A DNA stretch of 64,000 bases. It comes from Clusia tigrina (lineage: Eukaryota; Arthropoda; Insecta; Diptera; Clusiidae). A program made the position numbers and the translations under genes. Below, one piece after another: positions 23,241-35,670 of the stretch (position 1 is its first letter; every line of letters begins with the position of its first letter). The notes below the pieces were generated by a model, which did not search any database, was not told the origin of the DNA, and worked only from the letters and a program-made list of their open reading frames with translations. The stretch is from positions 229,634,194 to 229,698,193 of the forward strand of contig OV050031.1 in assembly GCA_920105625.2 (NCBI GenBank), in the 5' to 3' direction.

Positions 23241-26200
23241 ATGGTTGCTTCCACGAGTGTGAAAAAATTCAATCACAAATTGAAGAACTATATTGATAGC
23301 ACGAAGCGCTACGAGCCTGCCAACGGTAAAGCAACAAATTTCCAAACAGCTAGTTTAGATTACCTCATGTCCAATATTGGTGATGGAGAAGATGATGAGA
23401 TTGATGATTCGCTGGATACTGCCGCGCCTGCTACCATGGTGGACAATTTTACTAGCAATTTTCTGGAGCTATTGCCGAATGATAGTTACTTGTCGCACAG
23501 CATTGAGAACTTTGTCAGCAGCAATGATTTGTGGAATCCCACAAATATATCTACCGATGGCAATGATTCAACAGCTGTAGTAGCACCACTACCACCGAGT
23601 ATCTTAAGTGTCAAGCACAATGCTATAGTCGAAACATTATTGGGATCTGTTATGACCACTGCCACCGCCACAGTCACATCGGTGACATCCATATCTGGTA
23701 AATCCATCACAGACTCTGATCTGGCGTTCTCATTACTCACAGACATGCGACCATCATCAGACTCGAGCACGAGATCCTACAACGGAACTGCCTACTGGGA
23801 GGTCGACACGGCTGACTTCGACTTCCTTTATAGACACTCTCTACTCATGACTATCGTCTACTGCATAGCTTACATAATAGTGTTTCTGGTGGGCCTGATT
23901 GGCAATAGTTTCGTTATTGCTGTGGTACTGCGTGCGCCACGAATGCGTACCGTAACGAATTACTTCATCGTCAATTTGGCTATAGCGGATATTTTAGTAA
24001 TTGTATTCTGTCTACCAGCAACCCTGATGAGCAACATTTTTGTCCGTAAGTATCCACCCGAATTTACCGCAAATACTTTTTAATATAGTTTTTATAAAAT
24101 ATTAGCTATTTTATTATTATATTCATTATAAATAATGCCATATCGAGTATTTGTGCTGCTTTTAATTAGGAAACTAAGACTTTCGAAGGCAAACAGATGA
24201 AACTAATTTGTGAAGATTCGAGACAAGAGTTGTGTGAATTAAAACTTTAACTTAAAGTCGGGCAAGGCAGGCGTGAGCATAGACTCGCATACGAGTATAT
24301 GTGCGCATATCATTTCATTGTGTATTAGGAGTAAAAAAGCAGAAATTGGAATGAATCCCGAATAAACTTGTATACGAATGCTACTCCATATCTCTACATT
24401 CATATAGTTAGACAACATTCGTAAACGGGAGACTTCCTTTATGGCAGCTCTACCCCATTCACTTAACATGTTTTGTATACTTGTACAAGAGGCTCTTCGT
24501 TGCCAATTAAATATTTTGCTTTTTCCGTATTACTATATGCACAGTGCTCCAGTGAGTAATGGGCGAGTGGGTGGGTGTTGGCGGATTGGTTGGTTCATGC
24601 CACCGTGGAGAAGCACAGAATATTGTTCGTATGTAGGTACGAGTATACGAGTATATAAACAAGAAGGTATGTACTCGTATACTCGTATACACTCAGCTTT
24701 TGATGGCATCTCTACACAGACCAAAGGATCATCGACACAGTACTGACCTAATTTCGCGTTTTTAACTTAGGCGCAAGGTTTATATACTGCTCGCACATAC
24801 TCGTATGTGAATGAGAGAATGAGGCAGACAAGGTGGCTGGCTGTCGGCCGTCGGTCGTCGGTCGTCGGTTTTCGGTTGTCGGTTGTTGGTTATTTTCAGG
24901 TTAATGCATGAGGTGAGTTGGGCCGTGAGGTGTTGAAGTATTATATAATAGATGGCAAAGTTCTTGCTGCTTTGATGTATGTTGTGTGCTGTTGGGTGGG
25001 CGCTTGGGGTAGTCTCTGGTAGAACTGTTAGCAAGCGACAGCACTAATTGGGGTAAAGGTAGAGTTCCTTAGATAGACGGAGACATAAATGCAACATGCA
25101 TACCAGTATATTAGTGAGTGAACGAACGGCGGAAGGAGTTAGGAGCATAGGTAAATACCCATACTCATATTTTCTAGAGAGCTAGAAAGAAAGCAGCAAG
25201 TAAAGTGAATAACGACTGACGGCTTAGCTGCTTAAAGGCATTTGCATGCCAACTAATGCTTTTGAAATGGCTCCTCCAAACTTAGAGTTGTAGAGAAGAA
25301 GTTTTTGCTTCTTTGCTGATGGATGTCAGGCAAACTAAAGCGATAGACAGCTTTTGTACCCAATGCGCCCGAATGCACAAAGTGCGGAATTAACTAGAAT
25401 GTGTTGGCAATTATCTATGCACCCAAACACACCTTCAGTCAGCCTCAGAACGCATTGGAAGGTTGTTGCCCAAGGCTGTTTGCGTTTGCGGCTGGATAAA
25501 TTGACCTAAATATTTCGCTCAACGACCTAATCGTCAGGGTTATTTTTATGTACAGCACGTTCTCAACATACACATACGCACCTGTATATTGTTGAAAGCA
25601 GACTTGTGTGAGTGTCTGTGCATTCGTGTGCAAATGTCTGTATCTGGGAGGGGTTGTTGGGTGGATTAGGGTTGTTGGAGCCTTTGGTATACTGAAAACC
25701 AATAAAAAGCAAGACGAATTGATTTCATTGAACATCATGTGCATTGCATACAAAGCACATTATTTGGCTATAAAAGTGCGAATAATTTAACATTCAGGTC
25801 TTTTATCGTTTCTCAATAAAGAAATTGCAAAACCATTAAGGACACACACACGTTCACCTTACATTTGCCTGCTAAAATAACACTAATGCCTTTTTGCATT
25901 AACTCTAATGAGGCTAAATGAGATTTACTTAGATTAATTTGTTTTTTTGCACTACGGAAATAAACATCACAAGAAAAATTACTTTTTAAAAGGAAATTTG
26001 CAAAGGGAGAACTTGGCCACTCCTTATTATTTTGAAGCATATATAACTAGTGATGCATGTACCGCATATACGAGTATATCCATAAAATATATCATAGAGT
26101 AGCGCTGCTCCTGTATCTTTTATTTAGAAATGCATTTCTTAACAACATACAGTTACAAGGGGTGATAACCTCGAACGATTCTCTATCGTATTGTCTTTAA

Positions 26201-29200
26201 CCTCAGTAATGCCTCTTGCCTAGCGTGCAGAAGTCACTAATGCCATTGATATCTGTATGCATTTTTCCTGTTTAATATCATATCGAAGAACTAAATTATG
26301 TTGTGATAAACTGCTATTCCCTTATATCCCTTACATCTTTTGTAGCTAACTCTGGAATATCTTATGAAGAAATTACACATTTCACTACGTTTGATTTTTC
26401 TTCTGTAGTACTTTTGTAATAAATATTTAATGCAATTATATCTCAGTTTCCGGCCTCCATGGTCTAGTAGTAAGCATGCTATACAGCTTGGTTTTAATTT
26501 TTAGCTCCTCTTCCGTTTAATGCCGTTCCACCCACTAGGAATGAAATGCAGGTTCTTGGATCAAATCAAATACATAAACATATATCCTGTGGCTTTCATC
26601 ACCTCTTAATAAATACTCAACAGTTACAATGTAGTTTTAAACCAGCTGAATATTAGCAAAAGGGAGAAGAGAGTACTTGATATTCTATAATTATGTTATA
26701 AGCTTTTTTACAGTAATTAAAATATTCAACTTATTAAGTTGAACTATAACCTTATTGTCCACTTTGGAAATATCTTACTGTGTGAGAATTTAAATGGCAA
26801 TACTGTGCTTTTGGTAATGTTTTGTCAGACCTTCGAATGTATATTTGATACATTTTTATGTATAACTATAATGTTCGTATAAGCTTGTTATACTATTTCA
26901 AAGTTTATATTTTGGCCAGATTTGTATAATTTACCATTTCTTTTTTTTAAGAATTTCCGAAATGCAAAATTGAATCTGCCCACCATGAAAAATTCATTTG
27001 TCATGTCTGTAATAGCGTCCACACCTCTTTAATAAGTATTTATATTGGGCCAGCATATTATAATGGGGAGCGATATCTAAGTGCTGGTATCACTAAAGAG
27101 TAGTTTCTAGTTGTGCTTATTTTGTGGTCATTCCAAAGATAATTGGCCCTATTTATAACTACTTGAATGCCTAATAATAATAACCTTGAATGCCAACAAG
27201 CTTATGCTGTAATTTCTGCGGGAAACTTATACATACGTTCTTTATTTTAAGGATACCTAGAGTTTTGATTTCAGAGAAAATCCGGATTAGAAATTTGGTG
27301 AAATTTTTTGATCTAAACCCAACAATTTCTTCCACAAATATATTTGCAGCTTGGATGCTTGGTTGGCTGATGTGCAAGACGGTGCCTTACATTCAGGGAG
27401 TTTCAGTAGCAGCGTCTGTTTACAGTCTCATTGCAGTATCTCTGGACAGGTAAGTCTTTCAGAAAAATCCAATAAAACTGTATTTGCACAAATCGTATTC
27501 AAGCTGTTTCAGTTCTGACTAAACAGTGACTCAAAATATCACAGTGATGGGACATTAAAATGAAGAGGCTCCGTTAATCGCAAAATATAATTTATTTAGA
27601 AATAAAAATATTTTTTTAAGATTATTTTAAATAAGCATATGCAAATACGTTGTTCAGATGAGTTGAATCGAATTTGGTTCGGTGTGCTGTGTCACGAGCT
27701 GGCGGTTGGTTTCCTTTCAGTGATGAGCAACAACGGTGTGGTGTGCATGGTGCACGGGTACCACGGGTACAACGGGTACAACCGGCTTCACGACGGCAGC
27801 ATGATGGGCAACGACTGGAACGACCGGAACGACTGGTTTGACTACCGCTGCGTGCACAGGAACTACGGCCTTGGCAACAACCGGGGCCGGATGGTGTATA
27901 ACGTGTCTATAAAGATTCAGATTGGTTGGATTGGCTATAGAAATGCACCTGTAGAAGGCATCTTGTGTGCCGTTTATGCTTACGAATGTATTGCATGTGC
28001 TCCATGATGATGCACGACAGGAGTTGCAACTGCTGCAGGAGCCACAACGACACCAGGAGCTCCATAAGCGAAAGCGAATACTGAGAGTACTAACAACTGA
28101 AAGTGGAAACAATATTAGTGGAGAATTGTAAACCGTCCTTCTTTCACAAACTCACAAGCTTCAACATTGTGGTGGAGATTATTTTCAAAAGTCTAACGGT
28201 TGCACGGATTGGCTAAGTTCTAATAAAGTACTTTGTTTGATTCACTGATAGCTTGCAACTGCTGGGAATGTGGCGATGCTGGCGCTTTTATAGATAGATG
28301 CCAGGCAGCAACTCAGATATTTGGACTAACATGCGTCATGACTGGATGACCGCCGCCGTTAGTCACTCACTCACTCACTTCGATATGTAGTGGGACTCAA
28401 GGAGATTAACAGTACCTGCAGTGTAGCTATTTAAAACTTGCACTTGACTGACCGACAGACGACCGACGGACAGCCGACCGGTGAGCGTTACAATCTCTCA
28501 TTCACAAGTTCGATGCAAGCAAGCAAGATCAAGTTCAGCTTCAATTTCAGACTAAGTCTCAATTTCAGTCTAATCAAATTGTTACACTCCTTGACCAATT
28601 ACATAATAATTTATTACAAAAATTAGATTGCGTGATGAAAGTTAGTTAGATTCAAATTATTATGAAATGGTATGCAAAGTTGCGAGAAACTAGCGGCATC
28701 ACATTTGCTGGGATGTTGTCCATGTATTTGATGAGAAAAGTTGTTTGATTGCACAGATATCCTGTATGCAAATGACTTCTCAAATAACATATGAGACTTA
28801 GCATCCATTAACCTCCACATAGCCCCAAATACTTGGATATCAATACCTAAAATATTAATAAACATTTTCTTTCAGATTCATTGCCATTTGGTGGCCTCTT
28901 AAACAGATGACAAAGAGTCGTGCACGGTTCATGATTATATGTATTTGGGTTATTGCTTTGGGTTCGACAATTCCGTGGGTTTTATTTTTTGATTTGGTGC
29001 CTGCTGCAGAAGCTTTTCCAGCGGCACCAGACATGTATCTGTGCCAGGAAGTTTGGCCACCTGGTACAAATGGAAATTTGTACTTTCTTTTGGCGCATCT
29101 GGTGGCTTGCTATTTACTGCCCATGTCACTTATCACTCTGTGCTACGTCCTAATCTGGATAAAAGTGTCTACACGTTCCATACCAGGTGACTCGAAAGAC

Positions 29201-30471
29201 GCACAAATGGATCGCATGCAGCAGAAGTCGAAAGTGAAGGTCATTAAAATGTTGGTGGCAGTCGTTATACTATTCGTGCTATCCTGGCTGCCATTGTATG
29301 CTATCTTTGCCAGGATTAAATTTGGTAAGCTTATCTCTACACACTTTGGTGCACTTTCTTTCTCCTGAGCAGTTTGTTCTAATACCCACTTTCATACTTC
29401 CATGAATATAAAGGAGGTGAAATTTCTATCGAAGAGAGTGAAGTCCTCAACACCGTCACACCATTCGCCCAGTGGCTGGGCTCATCCAATTCATGCATTA
29501 ATCCCATTCTTTATGCTTTCTTTAATAAAAAGTATCGTCGTGGATTTGCCGCTATTATTAAGTCCCGGTCTTGCTGTGGACGATTGAGGTGAGTAGCGAG
29601 CGTGATTATTATAAGAATTTCCATAAAAATATACCCACCATGCACAGGTATTACGATAATGTGGCCATTGCCTCGTCCACCACAAGCACTCGAAAGTCTT
29701 CACACTACCATCACAATAGCTCCCGAAAAAGTCCCAACAGCCCCGGAATCCGGAAGACCAACGCTGTCTCGTATATCTACGAGCATAACAGGCACAATCT
29801 AATGATTAAACAGGACAGCAATCTGTCACAACAGATGTTACTTAAGCAGGATTCGCATGGCTCTCGGCAATTTCTCATAAAGCAAGAGAGCGCTTCTAGC
29901 GAGCGTGAACATCGGCTGCTATGCCAGCAGGACAGTAGCGGCTCCAAAGTGTCGCTGTCCAAACAAGACTCGGTTATTTCGTACATAGAGGCGAAACGAT
30001 CGGGACAGATACTCTGCAACCAAGATTCCTTTTCAACACAGGATACAATATCTATTGACTCACGACGTCGGACCATGTTCAAGCAAGACAACCAAAATAT
30101 CATAATTGGCGGCTCACCTAACTCAAACTCACTGTTGGAATACAAACGCCAGAAGTTCGTTAAACAAGATTCGGTCATATCGTTTGTGGACCAAAAACCA
30201 GGTATGCACAATTCTCATAGAAATTTTTCATATACGGCACATCCCTTTTGTTACAGAGCCACGCAGACATCAACTTGTCAAACAGGATTCGGTTATATCC
30301 TTCGCCGATCAAAGAAAGAGCTTACTCAACAAACAAGACTCGATCATTGCCTGTCCTAGTCGTTCAGGTGACGGTTTTGTAGGGCATCATGTTTCCATAT
30401 TGAAGAAGACAGATTCACAGCTCAGTAGTGGATTCTCATCACCACGCAGAAATATAGAAATTTATGAATAA
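23241..30471 (+). CDS. SIFaR: SIFamide receptor, class A neuropeptide GPCR
   Basis: Six coding exons: 23241-24045, 27350-27449, 28876-29324, 29414-29588, 29648-30201 and 30257-30471. Every intron has GT-AG ends and the join is in frame, giving 765 aa. The start is the first ATG of the open frame, with G at -3 and +4. About 196 extracellular residues with several N-glycosylation sequons (NFTS, NDS, NIS, NGT) precede TM1 ([20 protein letters not shown]). TM2 has [10 protein letters not shown]3 ends in [12 protein letters not shown] (DRF variant of DRY). TM6 has FVLSWLPLY and TM7 has NPILY. The cytoplasmic tail carries about a dozen KQDS-like repeats. In the family this receptor binds SIFamide at the plasma membrane of neurons, affecting courtship, feeding and sleep. 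The assignment rests on recognisable similarity to Drosophila SIFaR. Additional 5' non-coding exons are likely. Confidence 0.93.
24046..27349 (+). other. SIFaR intron 1 (3.3 kb)
   Basis: Donor GTAAGT at 24046, acceptor TTTGCAG ending at 27349. It contains repeated ACTCGTATA/TATACGAGT motifs (24290, 24367, 24640-24690, 24801, 26068) and a GTCGGTCGTCGGTTTTCGG tandem stretch at 24841-24895. At about 26455 a TGGTCTAGTAGTAAGCATGC segment resembles a tRNA/SINE A-box. No independent gene was supported. Confidence 0.8.
27717..28167 (-). CDS. Nested secreted His/Val/Pro-rich cuticle-type protein
   Basis: Three exons on the strand opposite SIFaR, wholly inside its intron 2: 28156-28167, 27984-28096 and 27717-27906. 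Donors GTGAGT and GTAAGC and acceptors TTTCAG and TTATAG make an in-frame join of 315 nt, or 104 aa. The first exon is only four codons (MLKL), the usual pattern in insect cuticle genes. The next completes a signal peptide ([12 protein letters not shown], cleavage before APG). The mature part is low complexity: [11 protein letters not shown], then two [12 protein letters not shown] blocks and a [11 protein letters not shown] end. This composition is typical of low-complexity cuticular proteins, but no defined domain such as the RR consensus is present. A TATA promoter lies about 120 nt upstream and an AATAAA about 120 nt downstream (27591-27596). Confidence 0.82.
28260..28292 (-). promoter_or_regulatory. 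TATA/initiator promoter of the nested gene
   Basis: On the minus strand TATAAAA (28292-28286) is followed by GCAGTT, an initiator match whose A falls at 28260, 32 bases after the TATA start. That is the standard spacing. The predicted 5' UTR is about 93 nt. Promoter activity would be antisense within the SIFaR transcription unit. Confidence 0.7.
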
Positions 30472-30847
30472 ATAAATAAATTTGAGTAATGACGAATTAC
30501 TACTATTTTAAGCTACACCTATCCAAAAAGAAAATAAGAACATTGAATAGATTGCGTGTAGTGTCTCACATATCCTACAGCCAGGTGGAAAGGTGCAGGC
30601 ACCGATTTTGTCGGTGCCGCACATTGGTGATATTTTGTACGAGTTTCGTAAAAGCGGAGACGCGCAGTTTTATGACAGTATTGTTGTTTGCTATGAGATT
30701 GTTTTTACATTTGTAGAAATGCTAAGTATTAAATATCGCGCGAATTTGTGTGCGACGAAAATTCGCAACTGTCCAGTATAAATTTCAATCACACCGTGAG
30801 GTCTAAATGTAATGTACCTACTAAATTTTATATTGAAAATTCTTACG

Positions 30848-30923
<76 letters not shown>

Positions 30924-32639
30924 TGATTTGGGATAAGCAATAATTAATCTATCTAACAATAACCGACATCAAACATGCAAACTTGTTATAGTGACGATAC
31001 AGCAGTAGGTTCTCAGCACGGTAGGAGAGGCGGCAAACCAAACGCATGCACAAATATTTAACGCGTTTGCTTATGCTGATTAATCGGAGGTAAATGATTA
31101 TCTGAAATCATATTCAAGTATATTTGGTCCAAAATGAGAGGGATGACGAGATATCCTATGAAATTATATATAGTGATTAATTTTGTTCACTTTGTATGTA
31201 TGCTCAAAGGATTTATCACCCGCTAACCTCGCCGTATTGCTGTTCCAATTATCAAAATCTTGAGAAATTTAAGATTTTAGCTATATTTGTACTTATTTTT
31301 AATCTAGAGCAGTTTGTTAACGACAATTAGTTATTTTAAAGTTAAATATGTGTACAGCTACGAATATCATAAGTTTTAATTTGAAAGAAAGCAAAAACCA
31401 ATAAAATACGTTTAGCGGACTTTGAGTTCAGCCTATTTCACGCATATATGAATGTATAATGTTTGAAATTCTATCGCCCTTAGTAGTAAATACAACATAC
31501 ATATGATAAGTAATACATAATTATAATTGAAAGAATCATTCTTTATAATACTAATGAAATTAAAAATAATAATTGATATACATCAACCGCAAGAACAAAA
31601 ACAAAAACCAAGTAAATAGAGTATCATATTCATAGAAATGAAAGCCACATAAAGCTTCATATGCAACAAATTATGGGAAATTTCTATATAATAAATATGA
31701 AAATGTATTTGAGTAAAATATTATGAAAGTTAATGGAATAAATAGGTAGAAAAATTTATAAAGACTGTTAATTTTCAGGAAGTTTCTTTTCAGAATAAGT
31801 TGGCATAAATTTAACCACTCCCACGAATATTTCGAAGATTTTTGTGAGCATAGAGTAACCAGATACATAAATTTAATATACATATGTAAGTATTAAGCAA
31901 AATGTGTTCTCTCAACACCCAAATGTTGCAATCTCTGCTTTACGGCTGGAAGAAATTTGACGAGGATAAATTGGATGTCTCTACAAAAGTGTTTTGGGCA
32001 TAACGACGACTTGTTTAAATTGCGAAAAAACTACTCTCTAATTGATATATTATTGCCTTTGTGTTCAATTCAATTCTTAATAGAGTGCGCCTATTCATGT
32101 TATTGTTTCACAGCTTTATTTAAAAAATACGTTTAGTTTCGGTGAAACTGAGAGTGGTGGAAATGAATACTAGTATTTATGAATCTGAAGTTAAGCACGA
32201 ATTAAATTAATTTGATTGGTACGAAGACCAAATTCTAGACCCAAAATAAACAAGAACTATTCTTTGAACAAATAGGATATATTCGTACATCTTTCAGGAG
32301 CATTGCATAATAAACTAATTGAAATAAAATCGAAAAGTTTTGCCCCAGTGATGAAAATTGCACGAGATAAGGCTTAAGCAGAAAATAACCAGGAAACATA
32401 GGGACAATTCCCATATAAGGTATATTTCTTAATCTGTGCTGCGAAGATCAAGCACAATGTGGACTTTAGAATTTTCTTAGCATACGATTGGCTCCTTAAT
32501 GCTAACGATTTGTATACAAAAATACATATATCTATATCTAAATAGTATTTTCACTATCATTTGAATATTGGCTATTGAACAGTGCAAAGCAAATGCTGTT
32601 AATGGAGTTTTCTAGCTTGAAAATCTCGAAAACAACACC
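30472..32639. other. Downstream of SIFaR: 3' UTR and AT-rich intergenic
   Basis: AATAAA overlaps the SIFaR stop codon and more signals follow (for example about 31398), so the 3' end is uncertain. A GGCACCGA...TCGGTGCC hairpin lies at 30599-30619 and a pure TA microsatellite at 30850-30919. No further gene is supported. Confidence 0.5.
30850..30919. repeat. (TA)n microsatellite
   Basis: About 35 uninterrupted TA units. Confidence 0.95.
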
Positions 32640-33340
32640 ATCATGGATGCTAGCAAAAGCATGATCAATTCTTTATCTATATTCATTACCAGGCTATGAC
32701 TTAAACAACAGAATTAAAGATGATCCTAAATCCTGTTAAAGTGGTACCGACACAACATCTTATCGTCCCATCAACTTGCAGCCAATGATTTCAAAAGCAT
32801 TTCAAATACTTATAATCAAGAAGCTAATACCCATCGTTGAAGTAAAAAAAATCATCCCGAAACATCATTTTGGATTTTGGAACAATCATGGCACGATAGA
32901 ACAAATCCATAGGCTAGTTGAGAAGATCTATAAAAGCTGCGATAGTAAAGAATGTTGTACAGCATATTTTCTTGATATATCTCAAGTTTTTGATTACAGA
33001 GTATGACATGAGGATTTGCTGTGTAAGTTCTTAAATGTGCTTCCAGTGAATCTTTATCTTCTGATTAATCCCTATCTGACTAATAGGCATTTTACATCAA
33101 ACATGATGACGAAGTATCCACTTTAGAAAAAATGAATGCCGGGGTTCCTCAAGGAAGTGTCTTTGGATAAATTTTGTAACTTTTATTCACGTCAGACCTG
33201 CCTGCACCAAGTAACGTCGTTGTTGGCAGTTTCGCAGATGATACGGCTATTCTGTCCTCACACAAAAATGCCCTTACTGCTGCTAAAAAATTGCAAGAAA
33301 GTCTAAGACGAGATTTGGTAGCGATTTAGTATGGTAAATA
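32640..33340 (+). pseudogene. Decayed jockey-clade reverse transcriptase
   Basis: The translation shows SYRPINLQPMISKAF, IIPKHHFGF, HGTIEQIHRLV, FLDISQVFDY, AGVPQGSVFG and GSFADDTAILS in the order of the jockey RT palm and fingers. Several stops and frameshifts lie between them (for example after VFDYRV and near 33126). Only RT remains, and no ORF1, endonuclease or tail was found. The FADD box corresponds to the catalytic aspartates. Confidence 0.82.
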
Positions 33341-33500
33341 AAAATAAAAAACATTTTTTTTTATTATGAATGATTCGTTTTTTTATAGACAGTTACATTA
33401 TTTTCTTTCCAACTTGCAAAGGCAACCTACGAAATGAAATCATTATTATAATTTTTATTATTTATAATTAAAATCATAATTAATATTAAGCACTACCTTA

Positions 33501-34015
33501 CCCTACGTTTCCACGGGCAACTTTTGACGGCATCCCACTGGCAATTTCAAGCAAATTGCCAATGGAGACTGCAAATTGCTTCAAGTTGGTAATTTATGTC
33601 TTGAAATATTTCATGTCATAAATTGCCAACGTGCTGTGTTGCAATCAGTTGTCATTTTGTTTGTTTGACAGCCGTTTTTCATTTTTTCGTGACGCTCACA
33701 GTGGCAGCATCGTCGAACATTTTAGTTTTACCGCGTCTATTAAATTAATTTAGACGCTAAAATGTATGGAGACTGTGCATTTGGATTCTTTGTAAAAAAG
33801 GATTCACCCAGAATTTCGGTTTCCTTCTTTTTTCCTCTTCATCGTATAAATCAAAAAATTTTTCAAGCGCGCGCACAGCGAACTAGATTGCTTGAGGACA
33901 TTTTCAAAATGACGATGGCATAACATCGCAATGCCCACCATTAAAATATTGCCAACCTTTGCAATCGAATTTAACAGTTTTTATGCCACCAAAATTTGCC
34001 CGTGGAGACGTAGGG
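33501..34015. mobile_element. PIF/Harbinger-type MITE with TTA duplication
   Basis: It starts CCCTACGTTTCCACGGGCAA and ends with the inverse TTGCCCGTGGAGACGTAGGG. It is flanked by TTA on both sides (33498-33500 and 34016-34018). A three-base TTA/TAA duplication is the PIF/Harbinger signature. The related element at 42726-43409 has TAA. Non-autonomous: the short internal frame from 33762 stops after about 50 codons. Confidence 0.82.
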
Positions 34016-34380
34016 TTATATGGCTATCGGCTTAAAGGTGTCGTAGAATATTATTATAACTCTTTACCATATATATATTTACTCTTTACCAAAAAATCAT
34101 AAATATTTTTGACATTTTTGTCACAAATATCATATTCTGAAAAATGAATCAACGCATGAATTTATTTACCATAATTAAATATTATTTTATCAATTCACAG
34201 AAATACAACACTGATAGATAACAGACTAATAACAGAAGGTAAACGCCCCCTATACCAGCACTTGGAACACAAAATTATACAAAAAAAAAAATCCATTAGG
34301 GTAACGCCCGGCATACACAAGGAAAAATTATTCTAAAGCGGCCATTAGACGGTTAATCGATTGATGTCAAATTCCCTGTA

Positions 34381-35670
34381 CGAGGGCGGATTGATATTGA
34401 AGCTACCTAGCGCTAGCTGGCAGCACAAACACCAAACACTTTTTTTTTTAGAAATTGCGATCTGTCAAACGTCAGCTGTTAAAATTTCACCCAAATTCAT
34501 CGATTAGTTTATTTGTTGTAGTCGTTTAAAGTAAGCAACTTTTGTGTTTCTTGAAAAATGGAAAAAAGCGAATTTCGTGCAGTGATTAAACACTATTATT
34601 TGGAAGGGAAAACGGCGAAAGAGACAAAAGAAAAGCTCGATAAACATTACGGTGAGTTTGCTCCATCAGATTACATGGTAAAATATTGGATTGCTGAATT
34701 TAAACACGGCCGAACAAGCACTGCAACAATACCCTCAACAGGAAGGCCAAAAGAGGTGGTTACTGAAGAAAATATCAAGAAAATCCTCGATATCGTTTTG
34801 AATGATCGCCGAGTCAAGTTGCGTGAGATTGTTGAAATGGTAAACATATCATATGAACGTGTGTTCAACATTTTGCATGAACATTTGCATATCAAAAAGC
34901 TATCGGCAAGATGGGTGCCGCGTTTGCTCAGTGTCGAACAAAAACGAGTTCGACAGACCACTTCACAGCGGTGTTTGGACATGATAAAGCGTAATCTTGT
35001 TGATTTTTGGCGTCGATTGAGAACTGTTGATGAAGCGTGGGTCCACCACTACACACCTAAAACCAAAAATCAATCGAAACAATGGGTGGAAGCTGGTGGA
35101 AGTGCTCCGAAGAAGGCGAAGGCAGTGAAATCGGCTGGCAAGGTTATGGCCACTGTATTTTGGGATGCACACGGAATATTGCTCATCGATTATCTTGAAA
35201 AAGGATCCACAATCACAGGAAAGTATTATCGTGCATTATTGGATCAATTGATTGATGCAATCAAGGAAAAATGACGACATTTAAAGAAGAAAAAAATGCT
35301 CTTTCTTCAAGACAACGCACCGGTTCACACAGCATTAGATACGATGCTAAAATTACGTGAAATACACTTCGAATTGGTTAATCATCCACCTTATAGTCCA
35401 GATTTAGCTCCTAGTGACTTTTACTGTTTCCAAACTTGAAAAAATGGCTCGCAGGAAAAAGATTCTTCTCAAACGAAGAAGTGATTACCGAACCTAACGC
35501 GTATTTTGAGGGGTTCCTGAAATCGTATTATTCAGATGGTATAAAAAAGTTGGAATATCGTCTTACTAAGTGTGTCGAAGTAAAAGGACACTATGTTGAG
35601 AAATAAATGGTTTTTGAAAAAAAAAATGTTTTTTTCCTACTTAGGTAGCTTCAATATCAATCCGCCCTCG
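34381..35670 (+). mobile_element. mariner (irritans-like) with perfect 28-bp ITRs and TA duplication
   Basis: The first 28 bases (CGAGGGCGGATTGATATTGA...) and the inverse of the last 28 are identical. TA dinucleotides flank both ends (34379-34380, 35671-35672), as expected of Tc1/mariner insertion. The 1290-bp length is standard for mariner. Intact ends mean it could still be moved by a transposase supplied in trans, although its own gene is broken. Confidence 0.95.
34558..35606 (+). pseudogene. mariner transposase, inactivated
   Basis: The frame starts MEKSEFRAVIKHYYLEGK with an N-terminal helix-turn-helix region, a WVPRLLS linker motif and a VDEAWVHHYTP first-acid block. An in-frame TGA at 35272-35274 replaces the Arg usual in this position. 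Reading on gives LLQDNAPVH-like sequence (second Asp, about 35312) and YSPDLAPSDFY (third Asp, D34D spacing). A one-base deletion near 35434 then breaks the frame before LKKWLAGK-like sequence. The C-terminus ends at TAA 35604-35606. Total length is near the usual 345-350 aa. All three catalytic aspartates are present, and only the stop and the frameshift disable it. Confidence 0.93.

Noticed and set aside
27639..28007. Plus-strand frame rich in Gly/Asn/His in SIFaR intron 2
   Set aside because: It is the mirror frame of the nested minus-strand cuticle-type gene, which has promoter, signal peptide and splice sites.
29777..30211. Minus-strand 144-codon frame with repeated ESCLxS
   Set aside because: Shadow of the KQDS repeats of the SIFaR tail on the other strand.
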